A DNA stretch of 64,000 bases from an uncultured Collinsella sp. (GTDB taxonomy: Bacteria; Actinomycetota; Coriobacteriia; Coriobacteriales; Coriobacteriaceae): positions 15,960 through 79,959 of the forward strand of contig CAUGNZ010000006.1 in assembly GCA_959601045.1 (NCBI GenBank). The letters are read 5' to 3'. Both the position numbers and the translations under genes were made by a program. Below the pieces are notes generated by a model. The model was not told where the DNA came from. It did not search any database and saw nothing but the letters and a program-made list of their open reading frames with translations. Positions 1 to 10,500 of the stretch are shown here, piece after piece; within the stretch, counting starts at the first letter, position 1; each line of letters opens with the position of its first letter.

Positions 1-34
1 AAATAATTAGAAGAAAAAATAATTTAGGCACAAA

Positions 35-81
35 AATAGTTACTACCGTTAACCGATGAATAGTTGCCGTTCGCAACTATT
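35..81. promoter_or_regulatory. AATAGTT boxes and small hairpin upstream of the PTS operon
   Basis: AATAGTT occurs at 35-41 and again at 59-65. The second copy belongs to a perfect 9-bp inverted repeat, AATAGTTGC (59-67) and GCAACTATT (73-81), with a 5-nt loop. A similar sequence lies upstream of the MarR gene (3475-3483), so this may be an operator for that regulator. The hairpin is followed by a short T-rich tract and could also be a weak terminator of an upstream transcript. Operator function is inference. Confidence 0.35.
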
Positions 82-167
82 TTCTTGTACCGAACATGCC
101 CCGGCGCAACAATAATCTCAGCAAAAAGCAAAGCCGTGCGACACACGGCAGGTCGAGAGGAGACCGC

Positions 168-602
168 ATGCGGTATCTGGTAATGGTCAGTCACGGAACG
201 CTCGCTCCCGGACTGCACAGTGTCCTCAAGATGCTCGGCAATGACGCCCCGAACATCTTGTCGACGAGTCTCGTGGACGGCATGGGCGCTGACGAGTATG
301 TCGAGAACGTCAAGGCGATGCTCGCTCCCGTTACCGCCGATGACGAGGTTGTCCTGCTTGGTGACATCCTGGGCGGATCGCCGCTCACCAATGCCATGAA
401 CACGCTGGCCGAGAAGGGTTTGCTCGCCCACACCATTGCCTTCGGCGGTATGAATCTGCCCATGGCTATGACCGCCATGATGGGGCTTGCCACCATGGAC
501 CTGGATTCCCTCAAGCAGATGATGCTGCAGGAGGGCAAGAACGGTATGTCCGAGCTCGTTGTCCCGACCGATGACGCCGACAACGAGGACGACGACATCT
601 AG
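168..602 (+). CDS. PTS mannose/fructose/sorbose-family EIIA component
   Basis: 144-residue cytoplasmic phosphocarrier of the mannose-type PTS. It takes phosphate from HPr and passes it to EIIB. The N-terminus (MRYLVMVSHGTLAPG) has the family SHG motif, with His9 the expected phosphorylated residue. The length matches a free-standing IIA domain. ATG 168 is preferred over an in-frame ATG at 96 because an AGGAG box lies just upstream and homology begins here. The C-terminal tail is acidic. It is the first gene of a IIA-IIB-IIC-IID operon. The sugar cannot be read from sequence; mannose, fructose, sorbose or an amino sugar are all possible. Confidence 0.9.
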   Translation: MRYLVMVSHGTLAPGLHSVLKMLGNDAPNILSTSLVDGMGADEYVENVKAMLAPVTADDEVVLLGDILGGSPLTNAMNTLAEKGLLAHTIAFGGMNLPMAMTAMMGLATMDLDSLKQMMLQEGKNGMSELVVPTDDADNEDDDI

Positions 603-681
603 GCAGCGCATCCGCCCAAATTTTCGTGATGGAGCGGGGGTTAAGAGGAAAGACCCCCGGTGATAAAGAAAGGGAGAACGC

Positions 682-1170
682 ATGATTTCGTTCATCCGTA
701 TTGATGACCGTATGATCCATGGACAGACCGTTACCCGTTGGGCCCTCGAGTATCCCTGCGACGGTCTTATCGCCGTCAACGACGCTGCAGCGTCCAACCC
801 CGTGCTCAAGGAGGCCTACAAGAGTGCCTCGGGCAAGAAGACGTTCGTGTGGACCAAGGAGCACTTCAAGGAGGTCTCCGAGAAGGTTCTCAAGTCCGAC
901 ACCAAGTACTTCCTGATCACCAAGAACCCGCTCGACATGAAGGAACTTCTCGTCGATTTTGGCTTTAAGCCCGGCATGGACCGCATCATCGTCGGTCCCT
1001 GCAACGATCGTCCCGGCACCACCAAGCTTGGCAACAACCAGTCGATCACGCAGGAAGAGGCCCAGGCGCTCGAGGATCTCACCAACGCCGGCTACACGGT
1101 CGAGTTCGCCCTTATCAAGGAGAAGTCCATCGGTGAGTGGCCCAAGTTCCGCGGTCAGTTTGGCTTCTAG
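682..1170 (+). CDS. PTS mannose/fructose/sorbose-family EIIB component
   Basis: 162-residue EIIB that receives phosphate from EIIA and phosphorylates the sugar during transport. The N-terminal motif IDDRMIHGQ is the family active site, with His13 as the phosphorylated residue. Length is normal for a separate PTSIIB_sorb domain. It has a good ribosome site (AGGGAG) 6-8 nt before ATG 682. A 79-bp gap separates it from EIIA. The gene lies between EIIA and the membrane components, the usual order in these operons. Confidence 0.92.
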   Translation: MISFIRIDDRMIHGQTVTRWALEYPCDGLIAVNDAAASNPVLKEAYKSASGKKTFVWTKEHFKEVSEKVLKSDTKYFLITKNPLDMKELLVDFGFKPGMDRIIVGPCNDRPGTTKLGNNQSITQEEAQALEDLTNAGYTVEFALIKEKSIGEWPKFRGQFGF

Positions 1171-1242
1171 TTAGGTGCCAGCCGCATTTTGGTATCTACA
1201 GCCCTTGGTGAAAGGGGCTGAGGAATAAAGAAAGGGGAAAGC

Positions 1243-2100
1243 ATGGCAATCAATGCATTCCAAGCCGCGCTGTTCGGCCTGTTCGCCTGCCTGGCATCAC
1301 TGCCTGGCATGGGCGGCACGACGATCGGCAACTACACTCTGGGTCGTCCTCTGGTCGCCGGCCTCATCGTCGGCATCATCATGGGCGATATGCAGACGGG
1401 TATCCTCGTCGGCGCTGCCATCCAGGTTGTCTACATCGCTCTCGTGACCCCCGGCGGAACCGTCTCCGCCGACGTCCGCGCCGTGTCCTATATCGGCATC
1501 CCGCTGGCGATCCTCGCCATCAAGAACTCGGGCATCGATCCCGCCTCCGCTGAGGCTGCCGGCATGGCCGCATCCCTCGGTGCCGCCGTCGGCACGCTCG
1601 GCACTGTGCTCTTCTATGGCACCGCCACCATCAACCTGGTGTGGCAGGGCATGGGCTGGAAGTGGCTCGAGAAGGGCGATCTCCACAAGCTCTACCTGGT
1701 CAACAACGTTCTGCCTTGGATCGGTCACATCGTCTGCTCGTTCCTCCCGACATTCATCATCACCATGGGCGGCACCGCCATGGTCGACCTCATGAAGACC
1801 TACATGCCCATGGACGGCATCGCGATGAAGACGCTGTTTACCGTCGGCTCGCTGCTGCCTACCGTCGGTATCGCCATCCTACTCAAGCAGGTCATCTCTA
1901 AGCCCACGGACTTCCTGACGTTCTTCTTCGGCTTCACCCTGTCCGCTGTTATGGGCTGCAACCTGATCGCCGCTGCCGGCATCGGCTGCTTCTTCGCCCT
2001 GATCAACTATGAGATCGCTTCGCTCAAGATCGACCTCGCAAACGCTCCCAAGGCAGCTATCGCCTCGGGCTCAGATGATGAGGAAGAGGAGGACATCTAA
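1243..2100 (+). CDS. PTS mannose/fructose/sorbose-family EIIC component
   Basis: 285-residue membrane permease subunit of the PTS with many hydrophobic segments. The N-terminal stretch (FQAALFGLFACLASLPGMGG, then a GRPLVAG segment) and the length are typical of the EII-Sor/Man IIC family. Together with IID it forms the sugar channel. A strong purine-rich ribosome site (AAAGGGG) precedes ATG 1243. The C-terminal tail is acidic (DDEEEEDI). Its stop codon overlaps the IID start (TAATG), implying translational coupling. Confidence 0.92.
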   Translation: MAINAFQAALFGLFACLASLPGMGGTTIGNYTLGRPLVAGLIVGIIMGDMQTGILVGAAIQVVYIALVTPGGTVSADVRAVSYIGIPLAILAIKNSGIDPASAEAAGMAASLGAAVGTLGTVLFYGTATINLVWQGMGWKWLEKGDLHKLYLVNNVLPWIGHIVCSFLPTFIITMGGTAMVDLMKTYMPMDGIAMKTLFTVGSLLPTVGIAILLKQVISKPTDFLTFFFGFTLSAVMGCNLIAAAGIGCFFALINYEIASLKIDLANAPKAAIASGSDDEEEEDI

Positions 2101-2927
2101 TGGCAGAGAAGAAAAAGCTCTCTAAGAAAACGCTTGCCAAGTCGTTCCGCAACTGGTCCTATGGCAACCTGACTTGCTTCTCGCAGGAGCACATGCAGAC
2201 CTTCGGTTACCTGTGCGCCATGCTTCCGATCGTCGAGGAGCTCTACGACACGCCCGAGGAGCAGAAGCAGGCCCTCCAGACCTACTCCGCGTTCTTCAAC
2301 ACCGAGCCGCAGATCGGCACCATGATTGTCGGCGTCACCGCCGGCCTCGAGGAGGCTCGCGCAAACGGCGAGGCCATCGACGACGACGCCATCAACGGCA
2401 TCCGCGCCGGCCTCATGGGCCCGCTCGCCGGCCTTGGCGACTCGCTGATCGTCGGTACCCTGATCCCGATCCTGCTCGGTATCGCCCTCGGTCTCTCGAC
2501 CGGCGGCTCTCCGCTCGGTGCCATCTTCTATATTGTCGTGTGGAACCTGCTCATGTTCCTTGGCATGCGCTTTGCCTACAACCAGGGCTATGAGCTCGGC
2601 GGCAAGGCGGTCGAGGCCCTCGTCGGCCCCAAGGCCAAGGCTCTGCGTGATTCCATCGTGATGGTCGGTACCATGGTCATCGGTGCAGTCGGTGCTACCT
2701 GGGTCTCCATCACCTGCAGCCCCAATCTGGTGCTGCCCGGCGGCGGTAAGTTCCAGGACACGCTCGACGGAATCTATCCGCACCTGCTGCCCATGGTCTT
2801 CATCATCTTCTGCTGGTACATGATGACCAAGAAGAAGGTCAACCCCATCGTTATGATGCTGATCCTCGTTGTGATCGCATTTGTGGGCGTTCTCATTGGC
2901 TTCTTCGACCCGGCACTGAGCTACTAG
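2100..2927 (+). CDS. PTS mannose/fructose/sorbose-family EIID component
   Basis: 275-residue IID membrane subunit, found only in mannose-type PTS systems. The N-terminal cytoplasmic part contains the family-like stretch SWSYGNLTCFSQEHMQT-type sequence (here NWSYGNLTCFSQEHMQT), followed by a LMGPLAGLGDSL segment and several hydrophobic helices towards the C-terminus. It starts within the EIIC stop codon. A rho-independent terminator follows 23 bp after the stop, so it closes the operon. Confidence 0.92.
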   Translation: MAEKKKLSKKTLAKSFRNWSYGNLTCFSQEHMQTFGYLCAMLPIVEELYDTPEEQKQALQTYSAFFNTEPQIGTMIVGVTAGLEEARANGEAIDDDAINGIRAGLMGPLAGLGDSLIVGTLIPILLGIALGLSTGGSPLGAIFYIVVWNLLMFLGMRFAYNQGYELGGKAVEALVGPKAKALRDSIVMVGTMVIGAVGATWVSITCSPNLVLPGGGKFQDTLDGIYPHLLPMVFIIFCWYMMTKKKVNPIVMMLILVVIAFVGVLIGFFDPALSY

Positions 2928-2949
2928 TCATCATCCCCTGGCCCCCTGT

Positions 2950-2985
2950 AAGGCCGTGCGGCCTCAACCGCACGGCCTTCTGATT
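2950..2985 (+). terminator. Rho-independent terminator of the PTS operon
   Basis: Perfect 12-bp stem, AAGGCCGTGCGG (2950-2961) with CCGCACGGCCTT (2968-2979), a 6-nt loop, then a T-containing tract. It lies directly after the EIID stop. Confidence 0.85.
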
Positions 2986-3122
2986 TTGCGCCGCCCTTCA
3001 AGGGCAATATGGCCAGCGACCTCCATCGCCTACACGACACCCGCTATATTGCTCTTGAAAGATGACGTATTCGACAAACGATGCACTTGCGCATGATGCA
3101 CACTTTGCACGAGGAGGACCAT

Positions 3123-3449
3123 ATGCACGAGAAACATGGACACGACCTTTCGCGCGACGACTTGATTCGCGAGGCAAAGATGCAGACCGATGCTATTCAG
3201 CGGCTCAATGTTTGGCTGCGCCTGGGCTATTCGCTCGTGGCGATTGGCTTTTTGATGGGGATGTGGGGTATGCAGGGCGGCCCCGGCTGGGGTGTCCCCG
3301 TGGGCATCGTGTGCCTGGTGGTGGGCACTCCGCTTTCGATCGTGCTTAAGGTCGGCACGACCAACGCCAAAAAGAATGTCGAGCGCATGCTCGAGGCCGC
3401 TGGTGTCGACGTTGAGGAGCTTATGCGACGCAAGAAGGACGAGCAATAG
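3123..3449 (+). CDS. Small two-helix membrane protein of unknown function
   Basis: 108 residues. Start ATG 3123 is chosen because GAGGAGG sits 6 nt upstream; an earlier in-frame ATG (3081) lacks one. The N-terminus is His-rich and charged (MHEKHGHDLSRDD). Two hydrophobic stretches separated by a Gly/Pro turn (about residues 38-54 and 60-76) predict a hairpin membrane protein with both ends in the cytoplasm. The C-terminus is charged, with repeated Lys/Glu. No family was recognised. It sits between the PTS operon and a MarR gene in the same direction. Confidence 0.7.
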   Translation: MHEKHGHDLSRDDLIREAKMQTDAIQRLNVWLRLGYSLVAIGFLMGMWGMQGGPGWGVPVGIVCLVVGTPLSIVLKVGTTNAKKNVERMLEAAGVDVEELMRRKKDEQ

Positions 3450-3474
3450 ACTTCCGCGTTGGGGTATCATAAAT

Positions 3475-3498
3475 AATTGTTGCGAATGTTAACTAATG
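3475..3498. promoter_or_regulatory. Possible MarR-type operator upstream of the MarR gene
   Basis: AATTGTTGC (3475-3483) followed by GTTAACTAAT (3488-3497) forms an imperfect inverted repeat of ATTNGTT with AACTAAT, 20 bp before the MarR start. It resembles the AATAGTTGC/GCAACTATT palindrome at 59-81 upstream of the PTS operon, suggesting one regulator could bind both. This is inference from sequence similarity only. Confidence 0.35.
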
Positions 3499-3517
3499 TA
3501 CGGCAAATGACGGTTTT

Positions 3518-3994
3518 ATGGCCCTTCTAGAGTTGCAAAGGACAATATCCCCAGTGGATTACGATGACGTCGCTCGAAAACTGATTGTGTACTCACGTTC
3601 CCTTGCCAAGGGATCCTTGAGTGCTGCCGGCGGCGCCAGTGTGGGCGAGGCACCGGTTTTACAGTATCTATCGGGTATTGACGGTGATGTCATTCCCTCC
3701 GAGATTGCCAAGAAGCTGAAATTCTCCCGTGCGCGCATGTCGCATATCTTGGATTCACTCGAGAGTAAGGGTTACGTTCAGCGCAGGACTGATCCAAACG
3801 ATCGTCGGCGTGTGCTGGTGAGCATTACCAAGGAAGGCCGTGATTTCGCGGCGAAAAAAAATGCCGAGAGTGTGGCATCGCTCTCGAAACAACTCTCAGC
3901 GCTCGGCGAGCACGATGCCCAGGAGCTCGTGCGCATCCTGAATAAAGCTTACAGCCTTACCTATGATGCCGACGACTACCTGGACAATCTATAA
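3518..3994 (+). CDS. MarR-family transcriptional regulator
   Basis: 158-residue winged-helix DNA-binding protein. The central part reads GDVIPSEIAKKLKFSRARMSHILDSLESKGYV, then QRRTDPNDRRRVLVSITKEG, which is the MarR recognition helix plus wing with the conserved DxRR. N- and C-terminal helices would form the dimer interface. There is no obvious Shine-Dalgarno box at ATG 3518, so it may be leaderless or use another start. Possible operators lie just upstream and at 59-81, hinting at autoregulation and control of the PTS operon. Confidence 0.88.
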   Translation: MALLELQRTISPVDYDDVARKLIVYSRSLAKGSLSAAGGASVGEAPVLQYLSGIDGDVIPSEIAKKLKFSRARMSHILDSLESKGYVQRRTDPNDRRRVLVSITKEGRDFAAKKNAESVASLSKQLSALGEHDAQELVRILNKAYSLTYDADDYLDNL

Positions 3995-4508
3995 GGATAA
4001 AGACAGACATTTAGGTGCATCTTGAAATGCACCCGGGACAGTTGTGCCCATCAGCCACCGTCAACATCTCATTCCAAACCAAATCAGCCAACGTACGTCA
4101 TGGCAATCCCCGGTAGGTTGCAGGATGGCGGCTGAGCCTTTCCCTCGGGAAACTTCGCGAAGCCCAGTTCCCGAGGGAAAGGTATGGTCTGTGTAATACC
4201 AGATAAACAGTACATTTTTGCTAGATTGGTATTTGACTGAAGAACCAATTGGTATGGCTTATTAAGCCCACCTTGCCGTTGACGCTTATTTTGCTGCCGC
4301 TGGGAGAATTCCGAGCTTGGGTGCGCAAGTGCTCCCATATGTTGATATGACCTAGTAGGTGGCTATCTGGTTACTACCAGTTGGCCCCTTGGTAACGGGC
4401 GGCCCCCATTGTGCGGAATGTACCGAACATCTCCGTTTGATACGTTTTCCCATGCTGCCGGGGGGGGGCGTCCTCGGCACCTCAGCATGTCGGAAGAAAG
4501 GAGACCAG
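3995..4508. other. Long regulatory gap before the GH31 gene
   Basis: 514 bp without a supported gene. It holds a 7-bp hairpin GGTGCAT/ATGCACC (4014-4033), a strong nested inverted repeat (4137-4182), and an AT-rich stretch (4195-4265) with the palindrome ACCAATTGGT (4244-4253) and the direct repeat ATTGGTAT (4225-4232, 4248-4255). TGGTAT-like boxes recur at 4181, 4228 and 4251. A G-run lies at about 4461-4468. The arrangement suggests a controlled promoter for the large glycosidase, but no clear -35/-10 pair was identified. Confidence 0.5.
4137..4182. repeat. 15-bp perfect inverted repeat with a nested palindrome
   Basis: The arms 4137-4151 (CCTTTCCCTCGGGAA) and 4168-4182 are exact reverse complements. 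The 16-nt loop itself contains the 10-bp palindrome CTTCGCGAAG (4153-4162). There is no T-run, so it is not a simple terminator. It may be a protein-binding site, an RNA structure in a leader, or an intergenic REP-like element. Confidence 0.7.
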
Positions 4509-7500
4509 ATGCGCAGGAATTCCATTTTTACGAAACGGTGGGTGAAGGGAAGCGCGGTCCTCGTTGCCACTGCAGCGACGCTCGTGTTTGCCAATCCCCA
4601 GCAGGCGATTGCCACGCCACTCAAGGGCGTCGACTCGGCGACCGTGTCCCAGTCTGCCTCGAATGTCGTCGACATCGATTTCGCTGACGGCATCAAGGGC
4701 CGTATTACGTTCCTCGAGGACGGTATTTTCCGTTATAACGTTGACCCCAAGGGTGAGTTTTCCGAGTACGCCACGCCGCGCAGTAAGTCCCACACGGCTA
4801 AGATCCAGGCTCAGCCCGATACCTCGGACACCTACAGCAAGCCGAGTGCGACGGTTGCCGACAAGGGCGACACTATCGAGATCACCGGCGGAAAGGCGAC
4901 CGTGATCCTGGACAAGGCGACTGGCAAGATGAGTATCAAGTCAGGCGACCGTGTCGTGGTTTCCGAGTCCGCGTCCCTCGACCTTGATAAGAAGGGTACC
5001 GTCCAGACGCTCGCCAAGGAGAAGTCCGAGAACTTCTTTGGCGGCGGCACCCAGAACGGACGCTTCCTGCACACCAACCAGACCATCGCCATCTCCAACA
5101 CGAACAACTGGACCGATGGCGGCGTTGCCTCGCCCAACCCGTTTTATTGGACGAGTGACGGCTACGGCGTGCTCCGAAACACGTTTGCAGAGGGTTCCTA
5201 CGACTTCGGTTCCACGGACTCATCGACGGTCACGACTTTGCACAGCGAGAATGAGTTTGATGCCTACTACTTCGTGGCGACCAACGAGGGAGCTTCGAAC
5301 GTGGCAACTGAGATGCTGCAGGACTACTACAAGGTGACCGGTAACCCGGTACTGCTGCCCGAGTACGGGTTCTACCTTGGTCATCTTAATGCCTATAACC
5401 GTGATGGCTGGTCAACGACCTCGGGTCAAAAGAAGTGGGAGACCAAGGGCAGCAAGTCCTCGAGCGAGAAGGGCGACGTTAAGTACGAGTCTGGCATGTC
5501 GACGGGCTACAAGCTCGACGGCACACTTGCGGCCGAGACGCTCAACGGTGAGGGCCCTACGGTTGATACCGAGAACATGAAAGCGACCGATTTCGACCGC
5601 CAGTTCTCTGCTCGGCAGGTTATCGATGACTACGAGGACAGCGACATGCCGCTCGGCTGGTTCCTGCCGAACGACGGCTACGGCGCCGGCTATGGCCAGA
5701 ACGGTTACTACAAGACCGGCGGCGTCAACTCCGACGGAGCGAGCTCGGCCGACCGTCTTAACGCTGTGCGTGCCAACGTCGACAACCTTAAGAAGTTCAC
5801 CGAGTATGCCAACTCAAAGGGTGTGAGCACGGGCTTGTGGACCCAGTCCAACCTTGAGCCCGACAGCAACCCTGAGACCCCGTGGCATCTGCTTCGCGAC
5901 TTCGACGCCGAGGTCAAGACGGGAGGCATCACTACCCTTAAGACCGACGTTGCCTGGGTTGGATCTGGCTACTCCTTTGGTCTTAATGGCATCAAGACAG
6001 CTTATGACACGGTGACGACCGGCGCTAACAAGCGCCCCAACATCATCACGCTCGATGGTTGGGCCGGCACGCAGCGCTTTGGTGGCATTTGGACCGGCGA
6101 CCAGTATGGCGGTAACTGGGAGTACATTCGCTTCCATATCCCCACGTATATCGGTCAGAGTCTTTCGGGCAACCCCAACATCGGCTCCGACATGGATGGC
6201 ATTTTTGGCGGCGACCCCATCATCTCTGCGCGTGACTACCAGTGGAAGACGTTCACGCCCTCTATGCTCGACATGGACGGTTGGGGCACCTACCGTAAAT
6301 CGCCCATGACGCACGGCGATCCCTACACAGGCATCTCGCGCTTCTACCTCAAGCTCAAGGCGCAGCTCATGCCCTATATCTACACGAGCGCGGCCTCGGC
6401 GGCCAACATCGACACGGGTAACGGCGATGCCGGCCTGCCCATGATCCGCGCCATGCTGCTTTCCGATAACTCCGAGTACGCCGCAAGCACCTCGACGCAG
6501 TACCAGTATATGTTCGGTGAGAACTTCCTAGTGGCACCGGTGTATCAGGATACCCAGGCAGACGAGAACGGCAACGACATTCGCAATGGGATTTACCTCC
6601 CCAACTACGGCACCGACGAGAATCCCACCATCTGGATCGATTACTTCTCGGGTAAGCAGTATCGCGGCGGCCAGGTTCTCAACAACTACGCGGCTCCGCT
6701 TTGGAAGCTGCCGCTGTTTGTGAAGGCCAACGCTATCGTGCCGATGTACGCCGAGAACAACAACCCCGAGGCCGTGAGCGACACCAACACCAAGGGTACC
6801 GACCGCAGCCAGCGTATCGTCGAGTTCTTCGCCACCGAGGGCGACGGCACCTTTACGCAGTACGAGGACGACGGCTCCTCCATCGAGAACAACACGACTG
6901 AGGACGATTCCTACGGTACGATCGACAATATCTCCTACGGTGAGCATGTGAGCACCGTCTACAGATCCAAGGCCGCAGGCGGCACCGCGACCTTTACCGC
7001 CGAAGCCTCGCAGGGTGGCTACAACGGCTACGACTCCAATCGCACCACGACCTTCGTGGCCAACGTGTCCGCCAAGCCCATGAGCGTCGTCGCCAAGAAC
7101 GGCGGATCCGCACTCAACGTGGTTGAGGTCGACTCGCAGGAGACCTTTGACACCGCGACCCCCGAGGCCGGCCAGGCGGTCTACTTCTACAGCGAGACCC
7201 CTAACCTCAACCACTACGGCAGCGATGTGGACGGCACCGAGGCCGAGCGGGGCGAGAGCTTTAACAACACCAAGATCACCACGAACCCCAAGGTCTACGT
7301 CAAGTTCGCGAAGACCGATGTTGCTGCGGCGGCGCAGACGCTCGAGCTGGGCGGTTTCGTGAACGCCGACGCCACGCTCACAGCCGATCGCCTCAACGAG
7401 AGCCTCTCCGCACCCACGAACCTTGCTGCCCCCGAGGACGTCACGACCCCAACGAGCATCAAGCTCACCTGGGGAAAGGTCGATGGTGCTACCTCCTACG

Positions 7501-10500
7501 ACCTTAAGGTCGACGGCACCGTGTTCGCCGTGGGTGATGCGGCCGAGTTCACGCACACCGACCTCGCCTACAATAGCAAGCACACCTACCAGATTCGTTC
7601 GCGCAACGCCGAGGGCTACTCCGCCTGGAGCGATGTGCTCGAGGCGAACTCCGCACTCGATCCGTGGCGGAACGTCCCCGACGCCGAGCAAATCACCTGG
7701 GAGGGCTCACTTTACGGCAGCCATAAGGCCGAGCTCGCCTTCGACCATGAGTTCCAGTCGGGCGACGGCGGTTTCCACTCCGGTGGCAACGATCTGGGCA
7801 AGGCGCTTACCGTTGACTATGGACGCGCTTACAAGCTCGATAAGCTCGAGTACTATCCGCGCGATGACGCCGGCAACGGCACTGTGACCAAGATGCGTGT
7901 TGAGACGAGTCTCGATGGCGTCCACTGGACGAGCCAGGAGGTCGATTGGGCACGTTCCGCTGATTGTAAGACGGTAGCGTTTGACGGCACCGTGGCCGCC
8001 CGTTACGTGCGCATGACACCGCTCGCCTCGGTCGGCAATTTCTTCTCCGCGTCCGAGATTGCCATCTACAAGACCGACGGCACGGATGGCTTCGCCGTGG
8101 GCTCCAACCTCAACAAGGCCACGATCTCCGACGGAGACTACTCCAACATGAAGAACTATCTGGGCCTCGAGAATCGCGAGCCCGATACCCCGACGTTCGG
8201 TTCGCAGATCCGCGACCACTTCGCCGACCTCAACGATAACGGCGTTTACGACGTCTACGATTACTCGTTCACCATGGCGGGTCTTGACGGCGGCACTAAA
8301 CAAAAGGGAAAGGTCGCAGGTTCGCTCGCGGTGATTCCGAGCAAGACCGAGGTCGAGGCCGGTGATGAGATCACCGTTGATGTCTATGCGGCCGACGCCA
8401 AGAACGTCAACGCCCTGGGCGCTCTCGTCAACTTCAAGAGCGACCAGTTCGAGTTTGTGTCCGAGAGCATCGCGCAGGACGGCTCGACTGCCGGCATGGA
8501 GAACCTGTCTCGCGAGAAGGTCCAGTTCGCGGACAGAACGCAGACTATCAATCTCGCCTTTGCCAACCGCGGCGATGGCAAGCTCTACAACGGTACCGGC
8601 GCGGTGGCGAGTTTCAAGCTCAAGGCCAAGACCGCCGGCAAGGTCGAACTGCCCTCGACATCTTGGCTCATCGGTCCGGCATGCGACGCACTTGAGTTTG
8701 CGAGCGACGGCACGGTGACGATGCCGGATGTTCCTCAGCCAACGGTCGCCGAGTACGGTCAGGACGCCTTCAACATCACGATGACCAACGATGAGCTCAC
8801 GACCGACGACGGGACCAACGTCGAGAAACTTATCCAGCAGAAGAGCTATAACGCGCTGTTCGATAATAACGAGGGCGACAACGGCTTTGAGTTCCTATGG
8901 AACTGGAGCGGCAACTGGGACAGCGAGGGTAAGCTTCCGAGTTACGTGAAGCTTCCCACCACGATGACATTCGCATTTAAGACGCCGTCGAAACTCGATA
9001 GTGTCGAGGTCGTTAACCGCAACGGTGGCAACGGAACCGTGCAGAAGATCAAGGCTGTCGTGACGTTCGAGGATGGCTCGACCCAAGAGTTCGCGGGCGG
9101 GGAGTACGATTCCTTCCTTGCTCGCTACGCCTTTGACCTCTCTGCCGAGAACAAGGGCAAGAAGGCGACCAAGGTCGAGGTCACGCCGCTTGAGGCATCG
9201 GGTGACCAGATGCTCACACTGCGTGAGGTCAACTTCAACTACACGCAGGGTGTCGAGGCCATCGAGGGTGTCGAGCTAGGCAAGAACCAGACCGAGTTCT
9301 TTGAAGGCGACATTACGCCCGTCGACGCCAAGGCTACGCCTGAGAGCGCTGGCTACCCCTATGTGACGGTCGAGAGCTCCGACCCCTCTGTGGTAAGCGT
9401 CTCCGCTGTTCAGGCTGGCGATAGCGTGGGCTACTACCTGCGTGCCAACAAGGCCGGCAAGGCAAAGATCACGGTGGCGTCGGTACTCGACCCCTCCAAG
9501 ACCGCATCCTATGAGGTCGAGGTCAAGGCTGGTGTCGATACCTCTGCGCTCGTAGCAGCGCTTTCCAAGGCCGCGGGCTACAGCGAGTCCGTCTACACCA
9601 AGGATTCCTATGCAGCTCTCACCACTGCGGTCGAGGCGGCTCAGAAGCTCCTCGACAGCGGCCAGGGCAGCTATAGCAAGAAGGATGTCGCAGACGCCAC
9701 AGCCAAGATCGAGAAGGCAATCGACGGCCTCAAGATGCGCCCTGTTGATGAGAAGATTCTCATCAACACGCCCGAGAACCGCAAGAACGTCAAGGTGGCC
9801 GGCTTCTCGAGTGAGGCCGACTACGAGGGCAGCAACGCCGTCAACGCTCTCGACGGCGACGAGCGGACGCTTTGGCACAGCGACTGGGCCCATGGGACCG
9901 GTATGCCCCAGTATCTGAGTGTCGACCTGGGCCGCGACTACGATCTCACCGACGTTACATTCCTGCCGCGCCAGGACGGCGGCACTAACGGCGATATCTT
10001 CGAGGCCGAGATACTGGTCTCCGACACTGCCGACGGTTATGAGAAGGGCACCGCCGCGTCGATGGGTACGTTCGCCTTCGACAACGATGGCCGCGTGCTC
10101 ACCGACCGTGGCGACTGGAAACAGATGAGCTTTGGCGCCGCGCGCGGTCGCTACGTGACCGTCAAGGTGATTCACGCCGGCGGGGGCGACGTTGATGCCT
10201 ACTGCAGCATGGCGGAGCTCAAGTTCTACGGTACGGCCGTCCCCGATCCGGTGGCGAAGGATGATCTCACTGCCGCGATCGAAAAGGTTGATGCCGAGCT
10301 TGCCGCCGGCGACCTCAAGGCCGGCGACTACACCGAGGCCTCCTGGACGGCGCTCGAGAACGCCCTGGCGAGCGCCCGCGCCATCTTGAGCGACGAGGAT
10401 GCCACGCAGGACGAGGTCGACCAGGCGCTCAGGGCGCTCGAGAGCGCCCGCGACGCGCTCGAGAAGACCCCGGTGGTCCCGGTCGAGAATCCGACTAAGA

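Noticed and set aside
24..809. Long minus-strand open frame over the EIIA and EIIB genes
   Set aside because: It is antisense to two clear PTS genes with ribosome sites; the frame is a by-product of GC-rich codon use.
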